A DNA stretch of 28,299 nucleotides from an uncultured Ruminococcus sp. (GCA_945876405.1 CAMCOJ010000001.1:1-28299), one strand, 5' to 3'. Positions 1 through 8,395 are shown, counted from the stretch's first letter. Translations and numbers: made by a program. Notes: a model not told the origin generated them from the sequence alone.

Positions 1-1460
1 TAGGTCCAAGCGGAAGATTTCCTTACAAGGGAAGCGAAGCTCTTGTAATTTCAGAACGTTCGGATGCATGGAACGGAGCACAGCTTCCTCTAAGTACAAC
101 AACATTTGTTCCTGGCAGTGAATATTCGTTTAGTGCATGCTATGCTGAACTCGACGGTCCTGATGCATGCGAATTCAAGATGACCCTTCAGTATGACCTC
201 AACGGTGAAACAAACTATGACATGGTCGCTCAGACAAGTGCAAACAACGGCGAATATGTTCAGCTTGCAAACACAAACTACAGGATTCCTGAAGGTGCTT
301 CAAACCTTACACTTGTATTTGAAACAACAGAGGAAACATGTAACTTCTATATCGATGAAGTTATTATTGCGACGGCAGGAACAAAGATCGACGGACCGGT
401 ATCTGTTGTAGTTCCTACTACAAAGATAAAGGGAGACCTTGACTTCGACAGCAGAATCTCAGTAGCTGACCTTGTTCTCCTTAAGAGCGGTCTTGTTGAA
501 GGCTTCAAAAACAAGACTGCACAGACAAACGGAGACGTTGACCAGAGCACGGCTACAGATGCAGCAGACGCTCTCTACCTGCAGCAGTATCTCCTCGGTG
601 CTATCAGCGAATTCCCGGACAATACTCCTCCGGAGCCTGAAAAGAAACCTATGCGTACAATTTCAGAATACACACCTACAGTAAAGGTTTCAGAATTTGA
701 AACAGCTGATTCAAAGCAGGAAAAAGCAGGTGTTCAGTACGGTACAGTTAAGGCAGGCACATACTACTCAACAACATGTAACCGCAACAAACCATATAAC
801 ATTCTTCTCCCTGCAAACTACTCAACTGACAAACAGTACCCTGTGCTCTATGTAATGCACGGATACTGGGAAAACCAGGACAGAATGATTATCAAGGGCA
901 ACGGCACAATGTACACACGTCAGATTATCGGAAACGCTATTGCTGACGGAAGTGCAGAAGATATGATTGTTGTATTCCCTTACATCTACTCCAGTGCTAC
1001 ACAGGAAAACTGTTCAGCAATGGACAATGCAAACAATGTAGCATACGACAACTTCATCAACGATCTCACAAAGGATCTCATGCCTCACATTGAAAAGACA
1101 TACAGCGTAAAGACAGGCAGAGAAAACACTGCCATCACAGGTTTCTCAATGGGCGGACGTGAATCCCTCCTCATCGGAATGAAGCGCCCTGACCTCTTCG
1201 GTTATGTCGGTGCTATCTGCCCGGCACCAGGCGTTACAGGCGCATTCAAGTGGAACTCAGAAGAAGAAGCACCATCACTTCTCTTCATCACAGCCGGAAG
1301 CAATGACACAGTTGTTTACTCAAACCCTGAAAACTACCACAACAACTTCACAAAGAACGGTGTGCCTCATATCTGGCATTACGTAAACGGCGGATACCAC
1401 GGTGACAACAGTATCCACGCACATATCTACAACTTTGTAAGAGCAGTATTCAAGGCATAA
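1..1460 (+). CDS. Cellulosomal CBM22-dockerin-CE1 esterase, 5' truncated by the window
   Basis: The reading frame is open from the first bases (codons start at position 3), so the ATG at 180 lies inside a domain and is not the start. Order seen: the C-terminal part of a CBM22 xylan-binding module (to about 400, ending NFYIDEVII), a dockerin (about 430-600: GDLDFDSRISVADLV, then a weaker second loop GDVDQSTATDAADAL), a Pro/Glu linker, then a CE1 feruloyl/acetyl-xylan esterase domain (about 650-1460). The nucleophile elbow GFSMGG has its Ser codon at 1146-1148, with an oxyanion-type MHGYWEN upstream and a late GGYHGD that probably holds the catalytic His. Known for the family: CE1 enzymes release ferulate or acetate from xylan, and the dockerin docks the enzyme on a scaffoldin outside the cell. 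CBM22-Doc-CE1 matches the C-terminal half of C. thermocellum XynY, so a GH10 xylanase upstream is inferred. Confidence 0.9.
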   Translation, partial: GPSGRFPYKGSEALVISERSDAWNGAQLPLSTTTFVPGSEYSFSACYAELDGPDACEFKMTLQYDLNGETNYDMVAQTSANNGEYVQLANTNYRIPEGASNLTLVFETTEETCNFYIDEVIIATAGTKIDGPVSVVVPTTKIKGDLDFDSRISVADLVLLKSGLVEGFKNKTAQTNGDVDQSTATDAADALYLQQYLLGAISEFPDNTPPEPEKKPMRTISEYTPTVKVSEFETADSKQEKAGVQYGTVKAGTYYSTTCNRNKPYNILLPANYSTDKQYPVLYVMHGYWENQDRMIIKGNGTMYTRQIIGNAIADGSAEDMIVVFPYIYSSATQENCSAMDNANNVAYDNFINDLTKDLMPHIEKTYSVKTGRENTAITGFSMGGRESLLIGMKRPDLFGYVGAICPAPGVTGAFKWNSEEEAPSLLFITAGSNDTVVYSNPENYHNNFTKNGVPHIWHYVNGGYHGDNSIHAHIYNFVRAVFKA

Positions 1461-1473
1461 TTTTTTCCCACAG

Positions 1474-1523
1474 ACCCCCATACAGCGGAGTAAGATTTGC
1501 TGTACGGGGGTCGTTTTGTTGTT
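1474..1523 (+). terminator. Rho-independent terminator of the esterase gene
   Basis: Two 14-base arms (1474-1487 and 1500-1513) pair with one mismatch around a 12-base loop. The arms contain GACCCCC and GGGGGTC, and a T-rich run (ttttgttg) follows. It starts 13 bases after the stop codon. Confidence 0.85.
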
Positions 1524-1618
1524 TCAAAAGTTATTTTATAAGAAAAAACTGTTAAAAGCTGTTTTCAGGACGATTATTTATCGGTTTTACCGTATATTTA
1601 TCAGATTACAGTATTTTC

Positions 1619-1648
1619 TTGACAATAATATTAGTAGTGTGATATAAT
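1619..1648 (+). promoter_or_regulatory. Sigma-A type promoter of the LRR-dockerin gene
   Basis: TTGACA at 1619-1624 and TATAAT at 1643-1648 are both perfect consensus hexamers, separated by 18 bp. The gene's GGAGG ribosome binding site follows at 1676-1680, giving a short leader. Confidence 0.85.
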
Positions 1649-1685
1649 TATTGGTATATTTTATCAAAATTTATTGGAGGATTAT

Positions 1686-3434
1686 ATGAAAAACGTTACA
1701 AAAAAAACTATTTCCGCTATCCTGGCACTCTGCCTCACAGGCGGACTTCTAAGTACAAACGAATTTAATCCCGTGTCTGATTCAAACATTATTTCCGCTG
1801 AAACATTCAGCAATGATGACTTCAGCTATACTGTTTCCGATAAGACAGGTGTTACTATTACAAAGTTTATCAACGAAACAAAAACAGATGTTACTGTTCC
1901 TGATGAAATAGGGGGCGTTCCGGTTACAGTAATTGACAGCGAAGCTTTTGCAAAATCACAGGTTATAAATGTTACACTCGGAAACAATATCACCTCCATA
2001 AATTCCTATGCTTTCTCAGGCTGCACTTCACTTACGGAGATTAATATTCCGGATTCCGTGACCGATATTGGTGATTACGCTTTCCGCGAATGCAGCTCAC
2101 TTAAATCATTTACTTCTGGCGCCAATCTGGTTTCTATTGGTAATTTTGCTTTCATTAACGCAAGACTTCTTGAAACTGTTGTTTTTTATGATTCCCTGAA
2201 AAAAATCGGAAACAGTGCTTTTGGCAGCTGTATCAGCATTACTTCTGTTAATATCCCGGACTCTGTTACTTCAATAGGTACTTCCGCTTTCGGCAACTGT
2301 TCATCACTAAAAAAAGTAAATATGGGTAAATCGGTTTCCCATCTCGGATACTATGCTTTCAAGGACTGTATAAATCTTGATAAACTAACACTCAGTCCTT
2401 CATTAAAAAAGATTTCATATGAAGCATTCAGGGGCTGTTCTTCTCTTACTGATATTACTTTACCTGATTCCGTGACTGATATTGACTCCTATGCTTTCAG
2501 TAACTGTATCTCACTCAAATCATTTACTGCCGACACTAATCTGGTTTCCATAGGTGAATATGCTTTTTCCAGCTCTGCCATTGAAACTGTTATCTTTAAT
2601 GACTCGCTTAAGGAAATAGGGGATTGTGCTTTTGAAAACTGTAAAAATATTACTTCTGTTAATATTCCGGACTCTGTAACTTTAATAGGCAGCTCAGCTT
2701 TTTCCCGCTGTTCATCGCTAAAAGAAGTAACCATGGGCAAATCTGCCATTTCTATGGAGAGTTTCTCTTTCAGTGAGTGTGTAAACCTTGATAAAGTAAC
2801 TCTCAGCCCTTTTCTGAAATCTATTCCTCGTGCAGCATTCTGGGGCTGTACTTCTCTCACGGAAATAACTGTTCCGGATTCCGTTACCTCTATTGACTAC
2901 TGGGCTTTCGAGGACTGTATAAACTTAAAAAAGGTCGTAATAGGCAGAAACACCTCAACAATTCAGGATAATGAATTCTGCGATGCTAAGGATGTTACTC
3001 TTTATGTTTATCAGGACAGTGCAGCACATAAATATGCTGTCAAAAATAATATCAGCTACGTAATAATTGACGAAACAACTGAACCGCCAGTAACAACACC
3101 TATAGTTACGACCACTCCATTTGTATCTGAAACTACTGTTCCCGGAACAACTGTAACATCAGAATCGGCTGCTGCAAATACTTCATCAGTTTCATATCCA
3201 CCGGCTGTCTCTGTTTCCATACCAGCCAGAACAACAACGGCTTACATTGTTTCCGACCCTATGGAGTGTGACATAAATGACGATGAGGTTGTCACTACTG
3301 CAGACCTTATTAAAATAATGCAGGTCATTCTCAGCCAGATACCTGCATCTGAGTGTCCTTCAGCTGACATAAACAAAGACGGATATGTAAACATCCTTGA
3401 CTTTGTCGCTGTCAGAAAAATATTTCTTGGATAA
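1686..3434 (+). CDS. Secreted BspA-type leucine-rich-repeat protein with C-terminal dockerin
   Basis: The start chosen is ATG at 1686, five bases after GGAGG; an in-frame TTG at 1674 overlaps that site. The 582-residue protein has a signal peptide (MKNVTKK, then a hydrophobic stretch), about fifteen LRR_5/BspA-like units of roughly 23 residues (about residues 60-440, e.g. LTEINIPDSVTDIGDYAF), a Thr/Pro/Val/Ser-rich linker and a dockerin in the last 55 residues, with two clear calcium loops (DINDDEVVTTADL and DINKDGYVNILDF). Family knowledge: BspA-like repeats mediate binding to proteins or surfaces, and dockerins attach to cohesins. Inferred role: a non-catalytic adhesion or structural subunit of the cellulosome or cell surface. 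It is flanked by its own promoter and terminator, so it is monocistronic. The ligand cannot be told from sequence. Confidence 0.9.
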   Translation: MKNVTKKTISAILALCLTGGLLSTNEFNPVSDSNIISAETFSNDDFSYTVSDKTGVTITKFINETKTDVTVPDEIGGVPVTVIDSEAFAKSQVINVTLGNNITSINSYAFSGCTSLTEINIPDSVTDIGDYAFRECSSLKSFTSGANLVSIGNFAFINARLLETVVFYDSLKKIGNSAFGSCISITSVNIPDSVTSIGTSAFGNCSSLKKVNMGKSVSHLGYYAFKDCINLDKLTLSPSLKKISYEAFRGCSSLTDITLPDSVTDIDSYAFSNCISLKSFTADTNLVSIGEYAFSSSAIETVIFNDSLKEIGDCAFENCKNITSVNIPDSVTLIGSSAFSRCSSLKEVTMGKSAISMESFSFSECVNLDKVTLSPFLKSIPRAAFWGCTSLTEITVPDSVTSIDYWAFEDCINLKKVVIGRNTSTIQDNEFCDAKDVTLYVYQDSAAHKYAVKNNISYVIIDETTEPPVTTPIVTTTPFVSETTVPGTTVTSESAAANTSSVSYPPAVSVSIPARTTTAYIVSDPMECDINDDEVVTTADLIKIMQVILSQIPASECPSADINKDGYVNILDFVAVRKIFLG

Positions 3435-3447
3435 AACCATATAACTT

Positions 3448-3484
3448 AAAAAGCTTCCTGTGAGAAATCAGGAAGCTTTTTTTT
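3448..3484 (+). terminator. Rho-independent terminator of the LRR-dockerin gene
   Basis: A perfect 12-13 bp stem (AAAAGCTTCCTG paired with CAGGAAGCTTTT) encloses an 8-base loop and is followed by a T run. The A-rich left flank makes it usable on the minus strand for the convergent kinase-partner gene, whose stop is at 3493. Confidence 0.9.
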
Positions 3485-3492
3485 ATAATCAT

Positions 3493-3930
3493 TTATTGTT
3501 TCAGACTGCCGTATTTTCTGGGATAACCGTGTTTCTCCCTGTAATCATCTATCTTTTCCCTGCTTGTATATCTGGAACGGGGATGGCGGCTCCAGAACCA
3601 TGAGGCATCAATTTTCTTTTCCGACATCCATATGCAGTCATTTACATTCATTCCGTATGTGCGCTTAAGCAGCTCCCACTGATCATAAACACGGAGTCCG
3701 TAACTCATTAGAAGTGAATCTATATTGTATCTGTTCGGAGGGCATACTCTGTCATCAACCATAATCAGATAGATTTTCTCCGAGTCAAGCCTGTCCAGGG
3801 CATTGGTATTTATAGCATTTTTAGCAAATATATCACTGTCATCATCTATAATGAAGCGGTATTCATTATTGTCACGTATAAGCCTTCCGAAATAGGTATC
3901 TACATTATAAACATAAAGCGTTTCACGCAT
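3493..3930 (-). CDS. Small partner protein of a HipA/CtkA-like kinase (hypothetical)
   Basis: 145 residues, starting at ATG 3930 after a strong AAGGAGGG site with a 6-base gap. Its first 8 bases overlap the end of the kinase gene, so the two are translationally coupled. No signal peptide or membrane segment is visible. The middle part, NRYNIDSLLMSYGL...LLKRTYGMNVNDCIWM, resembles from memory the non-kinase region found beside the kinase core in some HipA/CtkA-like proteins. That comparison is my inference and unverified. The end is Arg/Lys-rich (WSRHPRSRYTSREK). It may be the missing recognition or regulatory part of a split kinase, or an antidote. No helix-turn-helix of the HipB type is seen. 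Confidence 0.75.
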   Translation of the reverse strand: MRETLYVYNVDTYFGRLIRDNNEYRFIIDDDSDIFAKNAINTNALDRLDSEKIYLIMVDDRVCPPNRYNIDSLLMSYGLRVYDQWELLKRTYGMNVNDCIWMSEKKIDASWFWSRHPRSRYTSREKIDDYREKHGYPRKYGSLKQ

Positions 3931-4969
3931 TGATAACCCTCCTTAGTTTTTCGTAATTTCTTTCAAGCATCCTGTATTCATTTTCATACTGCGGCAGCAT
4001 TACTGTTTTCAGATTTTCAAACTCATGAATCATCTTACGTACATTCTCATCAGAACAATACCAGTTTTTAATATTACGTTCAACAGCAACATGATTACCG
4101 GCTGAAATGCTGGTAACTGCTCCTGTGCCAAGACATCTGCCGTTATCAAATAACGGATAAACAGAATTATTACATACAGCAAGATTTCTGTAATGACGGT
4201 CTTCCTGGGCAAAAAGATAATCAAGTATCAGATACCGTGTGAAGACATCAGGATTATTTACCCGGTTTAATATCCCGCTTAACGTTGTGTTTTCCTGAAT
4301 CATACACTTGTAAAACGTTTTGAAACTGTCAAATTCTTCGTCATACTCAAAAACTGACAACACGCACGGTCTACCAGTGTATATACCGGTATATGCTCTG
4401 ACAACAGGAACACCAAGTGTATCCCCTGCTGTTTTGTAAAGTACTTCATATTCTATATCCTTACTTCCCGTCATTATCGGAAATTTAATCAGACCGTTTA
4501 TCTCAGGGTTACTCTTCAGATACCCGTAAAACTTTTCCTGCTGTCCGGCTGAACTTCCAGATAAATCTTCCGCATCTTCTGTAAATACAAATGTATCATT
4601 TTCAAAAAGAAACGATAAATCAGCAGTCTGTGCTCCGAACATCTGTATTTTATTATTTTCATCAATATACCAGTTTACAGGTTTGCTGTTCCTGATTTTT
4701 TCCGCAGATACTATTCGTATCTCACGGTCTCCGTTTGTCACTACATAACTGCCGTTATACTTTCCAAGAAGAATATACCGTATCTCTGAAGTATCGAAAA
4801 TCGTCATCGTATATCCGTCAACTTTAGGAACCAGGTTATGCCATTCCTCAGCAGGAACAGTGTTCAGACCTGCTTCACTGAACTTTCCGTTATCTGTATT
4901 AAATAAAGTAAGACTATACGGTTTCATACTCTGATATATTGTATTTACAACTATAAGCAATCCTGCCAC
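3923..4969 (-). CDS. HipA/CtkA-like serine/threonine kinase
   Basis: 348 residues if read from GTG at 4969. A TTG at 4960 has a better distance to the AAGGGGG run, and an ATG at 4927 (MKPYSLTLF) is also possible, so the start is uncertain. The C-terminal half shows the HipA-family catalytic core: LDYLFAQEDRHYRN (Asp257, Arg258, His259, Asn262) followed by the metal-binding PLFDNGRCLG (Asp275). Family knowledge: HipA/CtkA kinases phosphorylate Ser/Thr of targets such as aminoacyl-tRNA synthetases and often act as growth-inhibiting toxins. The first 110 residues are not recognised. It is the first gene of a two-gene unit with a consensus promoter. The substrate is unknown and a toxin role is inferred only from the family. 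Confidence 0.75.
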   Translation of the reverse strand: MAGLLIVVNTIYQSMKPYSLTLFNTDNGKFSEAGLNTVPAEEWHNLVPKVDGYTMTIFDTSEIRYILLGKYNGSYVVTNGDREIRIVSAEKIRNSKPVNWYIDENNKIQMFGAQTADLSFLFENDTFVFTEDAEDLSGSSAGQQEKFYGYLKSNPEINGLIKFPIMTGSKDIEYEVLYKTAGDTLGVPVVRAYTGIYTGRPCVLSVFEYDEEFDSFKTFYKCMIQENTTLSGILNRVNNPDVFTRYLILDYLFAQEDRHYRNLAVCNNSVYPLFDNGRCLGTGAVTSISAGNHVAVERNIKNWYCSDENVRKMIHEFENLKTVMLPQYENEYRMLERNYEKLRRVINA

Positions 4970-4998
4970 CCCCTTATTGTTCTGTTTTACCTGTTTCT

Positions 4999-5027
4999 AT
5001 TATAACAGATATAATCCTGGTACTCAA
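4999..5027 (-). promoter_or_regulatory. Promoter of the HipA-like kinase unit
   Basis: On the minus strand, TTGAGT (5022-5027) and TATAAT (4999-5004) are 17 bp apart, about 30 bp before the GTG start. Confidence 0.75.
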
Positions 5028-5066
5028 CTGTATAAGATGTGTTTTAAGAATTTTTTTGCAGTCGTT

Positions 5067-5124
5067 AATTTTCAAAGTAAAAGCAGCAAGAATATTTTCC
5101 CATGCTGCGTTTACTTTGAAAATT
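5067..5124. repeat. Long inverted repeat between divergent kinase and pyk promoters
   Basis: Arms 5067-5087 and 5104-5124 are 21 bases each and pair at 20 positions, around a 16-base loop. No T run follows, so it is not a standard terminator. It sits between two divergent promoters, about 40 bp upstream of each -35 box. It could be a regulator site, a structured RNA or the remnant of a small mobile element. Confidence 0.7.
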
Positions 5125-5164
5125 TGCGATTCTGATTCCCCGGAGGTTTTTTACTAACAAAATA

Positions 5165-5193
5165 TTGACCTTAGAGCCAATATGGAATATAAT
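5165..5193 (+). promoter_or_regulatory. Promoter of pyruvate kinase
   Basis: TTGACC (5165-5170) and TATAAT (5188-5193) are 17 bp apart. The ribosome binding site GGAGG (5228-5232) lies 9 bases before the ATG at 5242. Confidence 0.85.
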
Positions 5194-5241
5194 AGATATG
5201 GACATAATAAAATATAAAAGGAAAAACGGAGGAATAAAAAA

Positions 5242-6675
5242 ATGCGTAAAACGAAAATTGTCTGCACAGTCGGACCAGCAACTGATGATGACTCCATAAT
5301 GAGAGAACTTATGAAAGCCGGCATGAACGTTGCCCGCTTCAACTTCTCACACGGTGACTATGAGATTCACAGAAAAAGATATGAACAGGTATGCAGAATC
5401 CGCGAGGAGCTTGACCTTCCTGTAGCAACCATGCTTGACACAAAGGGACCTGAGATACGTCTTCGCAAATTTGTGGATGACAAGCCTGTTGAGATTAAGG
5501 ACGGTGACACATATACACTTACAACACGTGATGTGCCGTGTACAGACAAGGTTGGCAGTATAACCTTCCCGAAGCTCCCTCAGGATGTTTCCATAGGAAA
5601 CAGAATACTTATCAATGACGGTGTGGTTGAACTTGTAGCCGAGAAAATAACAGCTACAGATATAGAATGCCGCATAATCCACGGAGGCGTTCTCTCAAAC
5701 AACAAGGGAATAAATGTTCCGGGCGTTAAACTCTCCATGCCTTTCATCAGCGAAGCAGACATGAACGACCTCGAGTTCGGGGCAAAAATGAAATATGACT
5801 TTATAGCAGCAAGTTTCGTAAGATCCTCCGCAGACATAAATTATCTCAGAAAATACACACAGAGTTTAGGCTGGTTTGACGTACGAATCATAGCCAAGAT
5901 TGAAAACCTCGAAGGTGTGGACAATATAGATGAAATACTTGAAGTTGCAGACGGAATAATGGTAGCCCGCGGTGACATGGGCGTTGAAATTCCGTTTGAA
6001 CAGATTCCGGCCATTCAGAAAACTCTTATTCACAAGGGATACAATGCCGGCAAGCAGGTAATAACTGCAACACAGATGCTCGAATCAATGATTTCAAACC
6101 CTCGTCCTACCCGTGCTGAAATAACCGACGTTGCAAATGCAATCTATGACGGTACAAGTGCAATCATGCTCTCAGGTGAAACAGCTGCAGGCAAATATCC
6201 TGTTGAATCAGTTCAGACCATGGCTCTTATTGCTGAAACTACTGAAAAGAACATAAACTACCGCTCACGTTTCAAGAACAGACCGCCTCAGGATATGACT
6301 GATATTCATAACTCCATTGCCAATGCCATAGCCCATGCAACGGTAACAACCGCACACGATCTTAATGCAAGTGCGATAATTACTGTTACAAAAGGCGGTG
6401 CAACAGCAAGACTCATATCCAAGTACAGACCTGATGTTCCGATAATCAGCTGTACAACGGACGAAGGAATAAGAAGACGTACAAATATGTCATGGGGTGT
6501 TATTCCTCTGGTTATTGACGAGAAGACTAATTCGGACGATCTTTTCATGGAAGCTGTAAATGCGGCAAAGCAGGCGGGATATGTAAGAGACGGAGACACT
6601 GTTGTTCTGACAGCAGGTGTGCCCCTTGGCGTTTCCGGTACAACAAATCTCATGCGTGTTGAAGTGATAAGGTAA
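5242..6675 (+). CDS. pyk: Pyruvate kinase
   Basis: 477 residues, the usual length for the short bacterial form without the extra C-terminal PEP-utiliser-like domain seen in Bacillus. It catalyses the last glycolytic step, phosphoenolpyruvate + ADP to pyruvate + ATP, in the cytoplasm. Visible signatures: KTKIVCTVGPA at the N-terminus; active-site R32, N34 and S36 in ARFNFSHG; MLDTKGPEIR; the catalytic lysine K219 in IIAKIENLEG; the metal ligands in ADGIMVARGDMGVE; TATQMLESM; and MLSGETAAGKYP. The C-terminal allosteric domain (about 345-477) is complete. The gene stands alone between its own promoter and terminator. Confidence 0.98.
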   Translation: MRKTKIVCTVGPATDDDSIMRELMKAGMNVARFNFSHGDYEIHRKRYEQVCRIREELDLPVATMLDTKGPEIRLRKFVDDKPVEIKDGDTYTLTTRDVPCTDKVGSITFPKLPQDVSIGNRILINDGVVELVAEKITATDIECRIIHGGVLSNNKGINVPGVKLSMPFISEADMNDLEFGAKMKYDFIAASFVRSSADINYLRKYTQSLGWFDVRIIAKIENLEGVDNIDEILEVADGIMVARGDMGVEIPFEQIPAIQKTLIHKGYNAGKQVITATQMLESMISNPRPTRAEITDVANAIYDGTSAIMLSGETAAGKYPVESVQTMALIAETTEKNINYRSRFKNRPPQDMTDIHNSIANAIAHATVTTAHDLNASAIITVTKGGATARLISKYRPDVPIISCTTDEGIRRRTNMSWGVIPLVIDEKTNSDDLFMEAVNAAKQAGYVRDGDTVVLTAGVPLGVSGTTNLMRVEVIR

Positions 6676-6691
6676 TCTTTTATATAAAATT

Positions 6692-6742
6692 AAAGCCATT
6701 TCATACATTCAGATTTTGTATGAAATGGCTTTGTTTTATTTT
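6692..6742. terminator. Bidirectional terminator between pyk and the GH16 gene
   Basis: A perfect 15-bp stem (6692-6706 with 6718-6732) surrounds an 11-base loop. A T-rich tail (gttttatttt) follows on the plus strand, and a weaker one (aattttat) on the minus strand. It sits between two convergent genes and can serve both. Confidence 0.85.
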
Positions 6743-6760
6743 GAGAATCTTAAAAGAAGG

Positions 6761-8230
6761 TTATTCTGCTTCCACTACTTCGCAGTCACCGGTAAAATCT
6801 TCGATCTGTTCAATGCGTACATTACGGAAGGACATGTCTGCAAGAGGCATTCTCTTACCCATATTGAATTCGAGGCGGCCGTTCGGATCGTCCTTTCTTG
6901 TCATTTCGAATTCGTATGTGAATGTCTGCCATTCAGGTGTCATACGGATAAATCTCTCAGGGAGATAACGTACCCAGCCTGCTGTAGGAGCGGAAATACA
7001 CATGAATATCTTCTTGTCTACAGAAGACTTTGCATCAAATGACACTCTGTACTTGTTTCCCTTATGGAGAGGAATCTCAGCCTGTATAATCTGAACAGAG
7101 TATTCTTCCGTTCCCTTTGCTGTCTCACTTACTTCAAGAACTCCGTCCTTAATCTGAGCTGTTCCGTCACCGTCAGCAAAAAGAAGGAATCTCCAGTTTT
7201 CTTCATCATCAAGTGCTTCCGCATCAGCAAAGTCACCGTTGTAGATAAGATTGCCGTCTTCAAGAGGTTCTCTGAAATGAGGTTCCGGCTTTGTTACATT
7301 TGTGTCATACTCTGGTTTCTGATATACACGAACATAATCCACAAGGAACTCAGCATTTTCAAAGTCAGTTGTTTCATCAGGATTACCCGGCCATGTGCCG
7401 CCCACTGCAAGGTTAAGCTGAACGAAGAATGTCTGGTTAAACGGTGCCGGATACGGCTTGTCATCTTCACCGTCAACTGCTGTAAACCAGTCGTTTACCG
7501 TATGATAAAGATTGCCGTCAATATACCAGCGCATTTCGCCCGGTTCCCACTCAACCGAATACTCATGGAAATCAGATGCAAATGTGTCGCCGCCTTCGAG
7601 AACATATGTTCCCTGCTGTTCAGCATGAGGTTCACCGTAGTGAACAGTTCCGTATGCTGTGTCTGTCTGGTTCCCGAGTACTTCCATGATGTCTATCTCG
7701 CCGCACTTAGGCCACTGACCATAGAACTGCTCGTCAGTCGGCATCATCCAGATAGCCGGCCAGAGTCCCTGTCCCTCAGGTACCTTTGCACTTGCAACTA
7801 CCTTGCCGTACATAAAGTCCTTAAGGTTCTGTCCCTTGATCTTGCCTGAAGTATAGTAGTCGTTTCCGTTTTCATCCTTTGTCTTGATGGCCTTAAGATG
7901 AAGTTTGCCGTCTTTTGTGAATACATTTTCCTCTGAAGTGGTGTATTCCTGAAGTTCCGAGTTTGTCCAGCCAGGTTCATGCGGGTCATATGTCCAGCAT
8001 GTTGTATCGAGTTTGTCACCGCTGAATTCATCGTTCCAGAGAAGAGTATAGCCTTCGAGTTCAGGGACTTCTGTGTTTTCTTCAGCTGCAGAGTTTTCCG
8101 CAGCTGTATCTGCCTGTGAATTTTCTGCAGATGATGAATTATCGGTTTTCTTATCAGTGCATCCTGAAAGCATGGTGAGTATGAGGGCGCTGCAGAGGCT
8201 GAGTGAGAGTATTTTTCTGAGATTGCTCAT
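6761..8230 (-). CDS. GH16 beta-glucanase lipoprotein with C-terminal CBM4/9-like module
   Basis: 489 residues; ATG at 8230 after AGGAGG with an 8-base gap. A lipoprotein signal (LTMLSGC, lipidated Cys24) is followed by a Ser/Ala/Glu-rich linker. The GH16 domain spans about residues 58-305 and carries the laminarinase-type motif EIDIME (nucleophile Glu178, Asp180, acid/base Glu183), preceded by WPAIWM. Residues about 325-480 look like a carbohydrate-binding jelly roll of the CBM4/9 type (NLIYNGDFADAE..., YRVSFDAKSS). Family knowledge: this GH16 subtype hydrolyses beta-1,3 or mixed beta-1,3/1,4-glucans. It has no dockerin, so it should be membrane-anchored rather than part of the cellulosome. 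It has its own promoter and is not obviously part of the adjacent glycan operon, though read-through from wzt is possible. Confidence 0.93.
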   Translation of the reverse strand: MSNLRKILSLSLCSALILTMLSGCTDKKTDNSSSAENSQADTAAENSAAEENTEVPELEGYTLLWNDEFSGDKLDTTCWTYDPHEPGWTNSELQEYTTSEENVFTKDGKLHLKAIKTKDENGNDYYTSGKIKGQNLKDFMYGKVVASAKVPEGQGLWPAIWMMPTDEQFYGQWPKCGEIDIMEVLGNQTDTAYGTVHYGEPHAEQQGTYVLEGGDTFASDFHEYSVEWEPGEMRWYIDGNLYHTVNDWFTAVDGEDDKPYPAPFNQTFFVQLNLAVGGTWPGNPDETTDFENAEFLVDYVRVYQKPEYDTNVTKPEPHFREPLEDGNLIYNGDFADAEALDDEENWRFLLFADGDGTAQIKDGVLEVSETAKGTEEYSVQIIQAEIPLHKGNKYRVSFDAKSSVDKKIFMCISAPTAGWVRYLPERFIRMTPEWQTFTYEFEMTRKDDPNGRLEFNMGKRMPLADMSFRNVRIEQIEDFTGDCEVVEAE

Positions 8231-8286
8231 TTGTTATTCCTCCTGTTTATATTGACAATAAAAATTTGCACAGTTTTATTATTATC

Positions 8287-8315
8287 ATTATACAGTTAAT
8301 TATATAGATTGTATA
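8287..8315 (-). promoter_or_regulatory. Probable promoter of the GH16 gene
   Basis: On the minus strand, TATAAT at 8287-8292 is preceded by TATACA at 8310-8315 (four of six matches to the -35 consensus) with a 17-bp spacer, giving a leader of about 50 nt. Confidence 0.6.
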
Positions 8316-8377
8316 GCAAAATCATTATCTTTGTAACAGAATATTAATAGAATTCCACATATAAATCCTTAGCAGCA

Positions 8378-8394
8378 GTCGCCTGCACCTTCGC
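8378..8394 (-). repeat. GC-rich intergenic repeat, copy A
   Basis: On the plus strand this reads gtcgcctgcaccttcgc, one base shorter than gtcgccctgcaccttcgc at 12546-12563. It lies one base beyond the wzt stop codon. It is GC-rich compared with the AT-rich spacer next to it. Confidence 0.6.
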
Positions 8395-8395
8395 T

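Noticed and set aside
1674..1685. TTG start four codons upstream for the LRR-dockerin protein
   Set aside because: The TTG overlaps the GGAGG ribosome binding site that serves the ATG at 1686, which begins a normal signal peptide.
1900..3000. Tandem DNA repeats or a CRISPR-like array
   Set aside because: The periodic similarity of about 69 bases encodes LRR_5 protein repeats; the copies diverge and have no spacer structure.
7064..7849. A 261-codon open frame on the plus strand
   Set aside because: It lies entirely antisense to the well-supported GH16 gene, has a Cys/Val/Phe-rich composition without any domain pattern and no ribosome binding site.
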